This document shows positions 17,044 through 24,644 of a stretch of DNA of 56,127 nucleotides, one piece after another. The translations under genes were made by a program, and so were the position numbers. The DNA lies in the IMG/VR virus record IMGVR_UViG_3300017956_005956, positions 1 to 56,127 of that record. One strand, 5' to 3'. The notes beneath the pieces are model-generated. The model was not told the DNA's origin. It did not search any database and worked only from the letters and a program-made list of their open reading frames with translations. The stretch is from a virus. The number at the start of each line of letters is the position of its first letter. Position 1 is the first letter of the stretch.

Positions 17044-19586
17044 GCATACCCTATTAGCATAACACGTTTATAGCCTTTAAGTTGTAATTCTCCTTCGTAT
17101 AATATTTTTTCCATAGGAAATACTTTTTTCATATGATCAATACTATGTACACAGTTTACATGTTCAGGTATTCCGAAAAAATTATTATTTTGGATTACAA
17201 CCAAAGGTTTTTTTGTCCATTTTTTAAAACGTATTTGATTAAACCATTCGGTTGACATGTGCTCTGAACTTGTATTGATTATTAAATCTGGTAAAAATTT
17301 TTCTATATATATTTCTGCAGTTTTAAAATTTTCAATTTCCCATTCGTAGCCATTTTCATGTAAGGTAAGATTATTAATATCTGCATTTATTGCTTTAACT
17401 TTATGATCCTCTAATCTACGTAAATTAAAATTGTAATCACTTTCTAAACAACAATCTTTGTCAAGTTCTATATTTCTAAATTTTGCAAAGGTAATTTCAT
17501 TCATGCTTTGATTTCCAAATAAATCAATTAACTGTCCATACCACCCTGCTAATAAAACTATATTATCAAAATTTTTGTTAATTTTAGATAATTCATTAAC
17601 CAACCAAATTTTACTACGCATTTGACTACGACTAAGTGCATCTGATAAAATCTTTAAATTTTTTCCTTTTTTTATAAAATCTCTCACAAATCTAAAATAT
17701 CTTGTATTTTTTCCATCATTATTAGTTAAACAATCTAAAATTAAATCGTCGATCAAAATTTCTTGCTTTTCAGAATTATACTTAGCTTTAGGCAAAAAAT
17801 GACTTATAATAGCACTTACTGGATCTTGAGCATAAGCAATATTCAACACAAAATCTATATTTTCTGCAACATTTTTTTCAGACTTATATAAGCAGTACTC
17901 GTGCAAGCCATGTAAAAATTCAATATTTTTATTTTCTATTTTAGGAAAATCTATACTATCTACTTTCACATTGTTAAATTCTTGAAATTTAATTTTTAAC
18001 CAATCAAAATCATTTATTTTTGATAACTCTTCAATATCTCCAGAATTTTTAATGCCATATTCTTTACCTTGATTAGCACCTTTAATTGCATATTCTCCAA
18101 ATAGCCTATCCTTGCCATAATCACTGCACCAACGTTCTAATCTTTCATCTGTTTCTTTTTGCTTTTGTCTATCAATTACTGCACTTGCTAACTTGCAACA
18201 CTCTCTAAACGCACTCCGCCAAGTAGTAAATTCATCTGTATTGAAACGTGTATAATTACTTACAGCGTCCATTTTCTTAAAATGTCTACTTATACTTGTA
18301 GTCATATCAGGTTTTGATAAATCCATATTACGTGTCATATCTGTAGGTAATAATTTTACACCACCATACCCATATTCTAAATCATTTATAGGATTTTTGC
18401 TACGCCAGACATGTACAAACTGTTTTTCAGTATCAGGAACTACATAATCAAAACAAAAATCTTCTACTATTTCAGCATCACCATCTACTACCCACATCAT
18501 ATCAGTTTCGCATATCTCTGCGGCTGCTATATGGGCTTGATGTATACCTTTTACTTTATGAATCCTTTTTACATTTGTAAATCTGTTTTTTAATTTATTG
18601 TAATTTTCTGCACCATTTAATTCGTTATATGTGATCATTACAATATCGTAGCTTGCTGTTTCTTTATCAGTAGCTAACCAAGGATGCTTTGGTCTAACGC
18701 TATTTGTAAATGTAGTTTTATGAAATTTACTTTGATCTATGCTTAACGGCAAGCTAGAAATAGGTATATCTAAATTTTGTTTAATTTTATCTCCAACATG
18801 TTGTGCGAGATCAACAGCATTATCTTCATCTATACCTGCTAATTCGTCATTCCATAAAGAATTTAAATAAGCAAAATCTCTAACATTTATAAAATTCCAA
18901 TCGGTACACATAGTCTTGTACAAACCCTGCCTAGCACCTAATATAGCATATATTCCATTTTTTACATCTTGTCCTGTCATACACCATATGTATAATCTAT
19001 GCAAATTTTTCCAATGTATTTTATTAAATTCTTCTATAGACGGTTTAACACCTTCTAATAAACACATTTTAACACCTTCTCTAAACCCAGCTCGCCATGC
19101 TTGTTGAGGTGTAAAGTTATTTTCTACAACACTCATAGACTTTTGCATTGTAATATATTCTATATCCCAGCAAAAATCAACTTGTGCATGTATATTATCC
19201 GGATCAGCATTCTCGTGCGTTTTTATATCAAGCAAGGTTTGCTTGTCCCAACATTTAATACCGCCGTTGCCATAAATTAAGCCATTTATAATATTCCTTC
19301 CTGGCCAACTAATTACATTTTTTGTTATATCAACATTCTTTTTAAATCTAATTTGCTCATGTAAAAATTCTATATCTACAATGTTATCGCCATCAATTAT
19401 TACTAACCTATCTGTTTCACTTATTTTAGCACATTCTTTATGAGCAGAATCTGATCCATAAACGTTATGAACTCGTTTTGCCCATGGTACTTTTAATAAT
19501 AAATCTGCATAATTTTTTTCAGCATTTGGCTCATCATATGAAAGATATATAAAATCTAATTCTGATATTTTTAAAATATTATTCAT
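17040..19586 (-). CDS. Fusion of two glycosyltransferase-like domains and a methyltransferase-like domain
   Basis: The 848-residue product contains two repeats of a GT-A-like module. Repeat 1 has YLSYDEPN, DGD at 65-67 and YGNGGIKC; repeat 2 has MITYNELN, a second DGD near residue 366 and YGYGGVKLL. Both also contain an AWRAGFRE/TWRSAFRE segment and a YAI-GA/Q segment. From about residue 550 on, a different domain has LLAGWYGQL, a RNIELD acid-ending strand, NADINNL and IINTSSEHM, the order expected of a SAM-dependent methyltransferase. It could glycosylate and methylate a virion or host-surface glycan. The DxD motifs are seen; donor and acceptor are not known. No membrane segment is apparent. 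Confidence 0.65.
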   Translation of the reverse strand: MNNILKISELDFIYLSYDEPNAEKNYADLLLKVPWAKRVHNVYGSDSAHKECAKISETDRLVIIDGDNIVDIEFLHEQIRFKKNVDITKNVISWPGRNIINGLIYGNGGIKCWDKQTLLDIKTHENADPDNIHAQVDFCWDIEYITMQKSMSVVENNFTPQQAWRAGFREGVKMCLLEGVKPSIEEFNKIHWKNLHRLYIWCMTGQDVKNGIYAILGARQGLYKTMCTDWNFINVRDFAYLNSLWNDELAGIDEDNAVDLAQHVGDKIKQNLDIPISSLPLSIDQSKFHKTTFTNSVRPKHPWLATDKETASYDIVMITYNELNGAENYNKLKNRFTNVKRIHKVKGIHQAHIAAAEICETDMMWVVDGDAEIVEDFCFDYVVPDTEKQFVHVWRSKNPINDLEYGYGGVKLLPTDMTRNMDLSKPDMTTSISRHFKKMDAVSNYTRFNTDEFTTWRSAFRECCKLASAVIDRQKQKETDERLERWCSDYGKDRLFGEYAIKGANQGKEYGIKNSGDIEELSKINDFDWLKIKFQEFNNVKVDSIDFPKIENKNIEFLHGLHEYCLYKSEKNVAENIDFVLNIAYAQDPVSAIISHFLPKAKYNSEKQEILIDDLILDCLTNNDGKNTRYFRFVRDFIKKGKNLKILSDALSRSQMRSKIWLVNELSKINKNFDNIVLLAGWYGQLIDLFGNQSMNEITFAKFRNIELDKDCCLESDYNFNLRRLEDHKVKAINADINNLTLHENGYEWEIENFKTAEIYIEKFLPDLIINTSSEHMSTEWFNQIRFKKWTKKPLVVIQNNNFFGIPEHVNCVHSIDHMKKVFPMEKILYEGELQLKGYKRVMLIGYA

Positions 19587-20115
19587 TATAAATTACGTAA
19601 TTAAATATTTGCATTGTATTTTTTATAAAAATATTAATTAAGTTTGGGTTTTTTTCTTTATCAAATAAGAAAGGTATTTCTATTTCTTTTTGTGTCTTAA
19701 CTTTAATTAAATTTATTGAAAGCAATCTTATTAAATTATTAGGATTATCTATTTCACAAATACTTATATGAGCATCTGTTGGTAATTGTTCTAATGAGAA
19801 ATCAGCATTATATTTGATAATCCATAATTTTTTTTTAAAATTGTTAATTATTGTAAAAGTAGATTTTATATCTGTTACAGGAATTTTTTTTAATCTTATA
19901 CTAGTATCGTAAAAATTTTTTTTATTAGTATTAATTACAACGTGCCTAGATAAAATTTTATCAAATATAACTTTGTAATTGCATAAATTACCTTTTGCAT
20001 TTTCTATACCATTTAAATCTTCTTTTTCTAAAACAATATAATTATTATGAGTTGGCGGAACATTACTAAATTGTGTGACAAAAAAAGTATTCTTATTATA
20101 GGAAATATAAAACAT
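19579..20115 (-). CDS. Hypothetical protein
   Basis: I do not recognise this 178-residue protein. It is rich in isoleucine, asparagine and lysine, with alternating hydrophobic residues suggesting beta strands, and has no clear signal peptide, membrane helix or catalytic motif. It sits between a glycosyltransferase-like gene (TAATG junction upstream) and the GT-methyltransferase fusion (8 nt overlap downstream), so it is part of the same translational chain and may be an accessory to glycan synthesis. Confidence 0.5.
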   Translation of the reverse strand: MFYISYNKNTFFVTQFSNVPPTHNNYIVLEKEDLNGIENAKGNLCNYKVIFDKILSRHVVINTNKKNFYDTSIRLKKIPVTDIKSTFTIINNFKKKLWIIKYNADFSLEQLPTDAHISICEIDNPNNLIRLLSINLIKVKTQKEIEIPFLFDKEKNPNLINIFIKNTMQIFNYVIYNE

Positions 20116-20930
20116 TACTGCTTACTTTCAAATTTAGCAATTAAATCGTCAGATAAAAAATCATTATTAACATAATGAAAAATTCCATGTTGTTTGTAAT
20201 TTCCAACAAAAAAATTAAAATTATTATCTAAATAAAATTCTATGTTACTCAACCACGATTCTCCATTAAAATATCTCCAGCCTTGACTTTTTGTTTTCAT
20301 GTGAACAAAATGGAAAAAATTTTTATTAAAATTTTTAATATCTAACATTTGAAATACAATTGCAGTTATAACATCCATACTAGGATTTTTAGGCTGTTTT
20401 TCTTTTAAAAATATATCATAAAAATTCTTCCAATTATTTGCTACCAAGTTAATTAAACTAAAAAAATGTTCACTTTTGTCTGTTTTTTTAAAATAATAAA
20501 TTCCAGAGTAAACATTTGGCAATTTATTTGCCTTAAATGCTTTTCTGTAAACACAATTTATTATTTTTTCTCCCCTATAGTTATATACTGACATTGGATA
20601 ATAAAAATCATATGTATCGATAAAATCCCATACATTATTTAAATTATCTAAAATAAGTGTGTCACTATCTAAAACAATTGTAGCACGATATGGAGTATAA
20701 TCATATATTCTAGCCCTATTTAGAGTATGATATCTATTTTCCGGCATAGCATCTATTGTAATTACATTTTCAAACAACTTCAAAATTTTTTGGCTTATTA
20801 AATTATTTTTTGTTGTAATTAATGAAACTGGCTGTTTATTTTTATATTTTATAGTTAATGCTGCTAGATATGCTTGTTTTATATGTTCACTTCCGTCAGC
20901 ATAAATTACAAATCCCCTATCAGTTTCCAC
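20115..20930 (-). CDS. Glycosyltransferase-like protein (DxD)
   Basis: The product is about 271 residues. ATIVLDSDTLILDN holds a DSD motif after a hydrophobic strand, the metal/nucleotide-sugar site of GT-A glycosyltransferases, in a layout similar to GT8-like enzymes. MPENRYHTLNRARIYDYTPY precedes it. It is a paralogue of the next upstream gene. The frame is open to a TTG at 20945, but the GTG at 20930 lines up with the start of that paralogue and leaves an 11 nt overlap, so I prefer it. It probably transfers a sugar to a phage or host-surface acceptor. Donor and acceptor are unknown. Confidence 0.6.
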   Translation of the reverse strand: METDRGFVIYADGSEHIKQAYLAALTIKYKNKQPVSLITTKNNLISQKILKLFENVITIDAMPENRYHTLNRARIYDYTPYRATIVLDSDTLILDNLNNVWDFIDTYDFYYPMSVYNYRGEKIINCVYRKAFKANKLPNVYSGIYYFKKTDKSEHFFSLINLVANNWKNFYDIFLKEKQPKNPSMDVITAIVFQMLDIKNFNKNFFHFVHMKTKSQGWRYFNGESWLSNIEFYLDNNFNFFVGNYKQHGIFHYVNNDFLSDDLIAKFESKQ

Positions 20931-21750
20931 AAATACATCTTTCAAGACTAAATTTATTCATAATATGAACATTTAAATTAGATACATTAGCAAAATAAAG
21001 ATTACTATTATTTTTTTCCTTTTCAATTAAAAATGTTGCGTAATTATCATTTAATTTAAAACAAAATTCTCTATCAGTTATGTAAAATAATTTTCCTGGC
21101 ATTTTGTTTACAAACGATCCTTGTTTATATCCATTTATAATATGTATTGCAATACTAAAAGCAAAATCATTTCTAAAAAATGTTTGACTTATACCAAATA
21201 AATTTTTATAATGATTCCAATATTCCTCTACATGAGCTACTAAATTAAAAAAAATTTCATTTTCAATACATTTTCTAAAAAAAATAACTGTTGCCCAATA
21301 AAATTTTATACCTTTATCATTTATATATTTGTAATCTTGATATTCTTTTAACCCACTCAAAGGAAAACATTCGTCATACATCAGTAAATTGTTTACATTA
21401 CTAAAACAATTCTTAAATACATCATTATACAAAACAACATCTGTATCAATTACAATAGTTTCATCATACGGAGTCAAAGCGTATGACTGCGATCTGCAAT
21501 AATTTTTAAATTCTAAAGATTCAAAACTTTCACCATCTCTATATGGTCGATTTTTTACTTTATGATTATAATCTAATTTAATTATTTTATCAAAAGAATT
21601 TTTGCAATTATCTAAATCTATACTGTTATCAGTTACAATAGATACTGGTAAATTTAGTTTGTCTTTTACATTTTTACTTAAAAATTTAGCTTGTTCAATA
21701 TAATTAATAGATTTATTATTAAAAGCAAAAACTAAAAAGCCTTTAGTCAT
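20920..21750 (-). CDS. Glycosyltransferase-like protein (DxD)
   Basis: The 276-residue product contains ETIVIDTDVVLYND, with a DTD motif placed like the DSD of the adjacent paralogue, and the preceding RSQSYALTPY segment also matches. It therefore looks like a GT-A type nucleotide-sugar-dependent transferase. The start overlaps the upstream stop by 4 nt (ATGA). Two related transferases followed by a GT-GT-methyltransferase fusion indicate stepwise assembly of a short modified glycan. No transmembrane region is seen, so the enzyme is probably cytoplasmic. Confidence 0.6.
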   Translation of the reverse strand: MTKGFLVFAFNNKSINYIEQAKFLSKNVKDKLNLPVSIVTDNSIDLDNCKNSFDKIIKLDYNHKVKNRPYRDGESFESLEFKNYCRSQSYALTPYDETIVIDTDVVLYNDVFKNCFSNVNNLLMYDECFPLSGLKEYQDYKYINDKGIKFYWATVIFFRKCIENEIFFNLVAHVEEYWNHYKNLFGISQTFFRNDFAFSIAIHIINGYKQGSFVNKMPGKLFYITDREFCFKLNDNYATFLIEKEKNNSNLYFANVSNLNVHIMNKFSLERCICGN

Positions 21751-22091
21751 AGATTTATTATTGATTCAATTGTTCTAGATTTAATCAATTTGTTATAATC
21801 TTCGTAATACTGTTGTACAGAACTTCTATATATGTTTTGTATGTTGTTGTAGAAATCATTTACATTTACGCACGTAGGCATTCCATTATCATCTATTAAA
21901 ATTGCAGAAACTATCTTTTCTAAATTTAAATAATTTAAATAATTTAATAAATCTAAAGTTATTGTGAATGTCCCGCCAGAAAAATAATAGACAATGCTCT
22001 CGTCAAAACTTTTCTTTAATAAATCTTTTTGATTATTAAGGGTTTGTATATAATTTGAAAAATCTAAAGCTTTCTCAAGCCTTTCATCCAT
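21747..22091 (-). CDS. Conserved small protein of marine T4-like phages, function unknown
   Basis: The 114-residue product begins MDERLEKALDFSNYIQTLNN and has a central YYFSGGTFTIT stretch followed by ILIDDNGMPT. I recall similar small proteins near tail-fibre genes in cyanophages and related phages, without a known function. No enzyme motif is visible. It stands 7 nt after the fibre-type gene at 22099 and overlaps the first glycosyltransferase gene by 4 nt, so it joins the virion genes to the modification cassette. The ribosome binding site AAGGT is present. Confidence 0.6.
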   Translation of the reverse strand: MDERLEKALDFSNYIQTLNNQKDLLKKSFDESIVYYFSGGTFTITLDLLNYLNYLNLEKIVSAILIDDNGMPTCVNVNDFYNNIQNIYRSSVQQYYEDYNKLIKSRTIESIINL

Positions 22092-22098
22092 TTATACC

Positions 22099-23076
22099 TT
22101 ATAAAGTGTTAGGATTAGTTACTGATGGTATTGCACGAGAGACCCATGAGCCAGTTGCTGTTCTTGTAGTTATATTTACACTTATTGGTAAAGTAACCGG
22201 TTCGTCAGTCGAATAGGAAAATCCATCACTAGGAGTTGTATCGTCACCTATGTCTTTATCATTTAATCTAATGTAGTATTGTATTGTTGCGCCGTTATCT
22301 ATACATCTAACTTGAATAAATCCTTCATTTTCAGCATAATCTCCGCCAGCAGTTGATGTATCATTAGTGCTCGTAAGTAATGTTATCCAATTACCCGGGT
22401 AAAGTGCATTAGCAGTGCTTGCCGTTGCTTCCCTTGATGCATGGGTTGCTGTATAGTTCATGTTTGCAATTAAATTTTTCCAATTTTGATTTTTTTGAGC
22501 ACTTGCACCAGTTCCAATAGATCCTGTTGTCCAGGTAAAGATTATTTGCCCACCACTATTGAAAAAAAATCTTCTATTCTCGTTTGATCCGAAAGCAATT
22601 GTAAAATATGCATCTCTCCATTCAGTTGTTGATTTATTTCCGCCCCACGACGATGGTGTAGAATTATTAAAATGAGAAGTATCTGTATATTGGCCATTTG
22701 CTAAATTAAGTTTATTAGTATCAATTTGATTTACATAATAAAAATATTGATTATAGGTTGCGTCTGCTGTACTTGTACCAGCTGAAATAAAATCATCAGT
22801 AGCAACTTCTCCTAAATTAAAAGTTGCTGTTGTTTGGTGCTTCCAACATTTTTCTATATCTGCTCTTAAATTTGCCATATGTTGGGCAGAAACTAAATCT
22901 CCATCTATATCATTCAAAATATCATTACCAGTAACTTGTGTACTAACTGTAGATTGACCGTACCCGTATCTGTCTTCGCCTGTTCCTAAAATTTTTACAA
23001 CTCTATCTCTTAATAAATTATAATTGTCAGCATCAATAGATCCGCCTACCGAAACACCACTTGCAAGTGTAACCAT
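22099..23076 (-). CDS. Tail-fibre/virion structural protein
   Basis: The 325-residue product starts MVTLASGVSVGGSIDADNYN, a pattern found at the start of structural proteins of T4-like cyanophages. It is rich in Thr, Ser, Asn and Gly with many short beta-like segments, as expected of a fibre or fibre-tip protein. No enzymatic motif is seen. It has its own late promoter: TATAAATA on the minus strand at 23102-23095, then AGGAG and the ATG. This is the only exact consensus promoter among the four I list. The gene is not in the three-paralogue fibre family next to it. Confidence 0.65.
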   Translation of the reverse strand: MVTLASGVSVGGSIDADNYNLLRDRVVKILGTGEDRYGYGQSTVSTQVTGNDILNDIDGDLVSAQHMANLRADIEKCWKHQTTATFNLGEVATDDFISAGTSTADATYNQYFYYVNQIDTNKLNLANGQYTDTSHFNNSTPSSWGGNKSTTEWRDAYFTIAFGSNENRRFFFNSGGQIIFTWTTGSIGTGASAQKNQNWKNLIANMNYTATHASREATASTANALYPGNWITLLTSTNDTSTAGGDYAENEGFIQVRCIDNGATIQYYIRLNDKDIGDDTTPSDGFSYSTDEPVTLPISVNITTRTATGSWVSRAIPSVTNPNTL

Positions 23077-23094
23077 ACTTAAACTCCTATCCTT

Positions 23095-23102
23095 TATTTA
23101 TA
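23095..23102 (-). promoter_or_regulatory. T4-type late promoter (TATAAATA)
   Basis: The minus strand reads TATAAATA, the exact T4 late -10 element, 19 nt from the ATG at 23076, with AGGAG between. It overlaps the stop codon of the broken fibre gene. It could drive the structural gene at 22099 and, by readthrough, the downstream cassette. Confidence 0.7.
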
Positions 23103-23922
23103 CAACAATTTCAATTAACTCAATATTATCTGAATGTTTGTTTTTTAAGACTCTTCCAATAATGCAAGCAGAATGAGGCAATGCCATTTTATCCGCAACA
23201 ACAGCAACTCCGGGTATATCTGATGTTATCAAAAAATCTCCTTTCATTGCTTTTCCTGTTACTAAACACGGAACTCTTCCCTTTACTGCTACAGGTATAC
23301 CATCTAAAACACTATTCATTAAATGAGCAGGTTGACTTGAAACTACTCCTATTACATCAACACTACAATAAGAACTACTTACTGTAACTTCTTTCTTTCC
23401 ACCAATTACCAATACTGTGCCAGGCTTATAAACTTTATCTGAAGCGTAATTTTCTGCTAAATCAGCATATTGTGCTTGGGTTGCTGTTCCACTAAAAAGA
23501 TTACCGTAGATAGTACCAGTTGCATCACGAACAACTATCGTACGAGTATTTTCAACATGATTAACATTTGCCTGTATGTATTCAACTGCTGCATCACTAT
23601 TTTCATCTATGTAAATACCTTTTAGTAAATCCGAACTATCCGCTGTACCTTTGAAATTGCTTGCAAAAACATTTACAAAACTATGGGTCGAACTACCAAT
23701 ATCAACATTTCTTGTTCCGGAAAAATTATTTAAATATCCTGGTAAAATATTTTCTGCTTCTATTCTTAATGGCATTGCAAGATTTAAATTTTGATCTTTT
23801 ACTTGAAAATACATATGAGCTCCTTGCTCATTTGCAATTACAACTTGATTTCCATTTTCTATATAAATTTTACAATCTAAATCATCCCCTATTGCAATTC
23901 CAGGATCTTTAAATCTAACCAA
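23098..23922 (-). CDS. C-terminal piece of the broken fibre gene, peptidase G2-like tip
   Basis: The 274-residue segment is open from a TTG at 23922 without a convincing ribosome binding site. Its C-terminal half has ADLAENYASDKVYKPGTVL, a GVVSSQPAHLMNS loop, VAVKGRVPC and KGDFLIT, the pattern of the peptidase G2-like (autoprocessing) beta domain at phage fibre tips. Upstream of it is a repeat-poor fibre shaft (GSSTHSFVNVFASNFKG). It would be functional only if the upstream stops are errors or are read through. Confidence 0.5.
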   Translation of the reverse strand: MVRFKDPGIAIGDDLDCKIYIENGNQVVIANEQGAHMYFQVKDQNLNLAMPLRIEAENILPGYLNNFSGTRNVDIGSSTHSFVNVFASNFKGTADSSDLLKGIYIDENSDAAVEYIQANVNHVENTRTIVVRDATGTIYGNLFSGTATQAQYADLAENYASDKVYKPGTVLVIGGKKEVTVSSSYCSVDVIGVVSSQPAHLMNSVLDGIPVAVKGRVPCLVTGKAMKGDFLITSDIPGVAVVADKMALPHSACIIGRVLKNKHSDNIELIEIVV

Positions 23923-23940
23923 AGTATCAAAACTTACATC

Positions 23941-24231
23941 TTAAGTTAGAATAAATTTATCAAGAGTAAGTCCGCTAAATCTGTCAGTATTTGTAGCTGT
24001 TCCCCACCATCTATGCTCTGTTGATGTGACACCACTTGTTGAATTTATTGTATTTTTTAATGTCAATCCTTTATGAATTTTATCAAACCCAGGATAATTT
24101 GTTTGTTGATCAGGATGTATAAAAAAGTCAACTTGACTAATTATATGAATTACTTCATCATCAATAACACTTACAATCACAGGCTGATTAATGTAAGGCG
24201 GTGCTGCATCCTTTATAAATCTACTTTGCAT
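23941..24231 (-). CDS. Middle piece of the broken fibre gene
   Basis: This 96-codon stretch, open from an internal ATG (MQSRFIKDAAPP), is in frame with the pieces on both sides. No Shine-Dalgarno precedes the ATG, so independent translation is unlikely. It has SSTEHRWWGTATNT, a segment of the fibre sequence, before the stop at 23941. Confidence 0.3.
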   Translation of the reverse strand: MQSRFIKDAAPPYINQPVIVSVIDDEVIHIISQVDFFIHPDQQTNYPGFDKIHKGLTLKNTINSTSGVTSTEHRWWGTATNTDRFSGLTLDKFILT

Positions 24232-24297
24232 TTGCGTAAGACCGTCGCCTACTCCTTGCGGTCCAACTAATATCCATTCAGTTCCATTATATGCATA

Positions 24298-24636
24298 TCA
24301 TTGTTCGTTATTTGTATCCCACCAAAAATCTCCTGCTGTTAAACCAGCAGGTGCTTCAGATGAGACTTCTGCTCCGCTTGCGACTCTCCAAATAATACCG
24401 TCGTAAAATTTAAGTTTACTATTATTTGTATCAAACCAAATTTGTCCTCTGATAGCTTTTGGCGGTTCGTTATCTCCGGCAAAATTTTCTAACAAAAAAA
24501 CAAAATTTTCATTTTGTATTTCTCCATAACCTGCATAATTTTTGCCAACTAATTTTAAATCAGTTGTCTGATCAAGTGTTCCATCTTGAACAATGGTTAT
24601 TTGTTCATTATTGTATGTATTAATAATATACGCCAT
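24298..24636 (-). CDS. N-terminal piece of the broken fibre gene (attachment module)
   Basis: The 112-residue ORF ends at the in-frame TGA. It contains the module shared with the two upstream fibre genes (KNYAGYGE, NENFVFLLENFA, GQIWFDTN, GDFWWDTN). AGGA precedes its ATG. If translated it would give a fibre-base fragment without a tip, which could still attach to the baseplate, or be non-functional. Confidence 0.6.
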   Translation of the reverse strand: MAYIINTYNNEQITIVQDGTLDQTTDLKLVGKNYAGYGEIQNENFVFLLENFAGDNEPPKAIRGQIWFDTNNSKLKFYDGIIWRVASGAEVSSEAPAGLTAGDFWWDTNNEQ

Positions 24637-24644
24637 ATTTTTTC

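Larger units (their letters stand above)
23098..24636 (-). pseudogene. Tail-fibre gene interrupted by two in-frame stop codons
   Basis: One reading frame of 513 codons runs from the ATG at 24636 to the TAA at 23098, but it is broken by a TGA at 24298-24300 and a TAA at 23941-23943. The sense is continuous: the pieces join as NEQ-stop-YAYNGTEWILVGPQG, and the fibre paralogues have NRLYLFDG or LQLYMYTD at the same place, so the TGA replaces a leucine codon (TTA or TTG by one change). The second stop lies between LDKFILT and DVSFDTLVRF. The N-terminus is the fibre-attachment module; the C-terminus resembles a peptidase G2-like fibre-tip domain. Decay, sequencing error or readthrough are possible; decay or error is the simplest reading. 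Confidence 0.65.

Noticed and set aside
23098-24636. Alternative genetic code reading TGA or TAA as sense
   Set aside because: Neighbouring genes end with both TGA and TAA, including tight ATGA and TAATG junctions, so both are used as stops.
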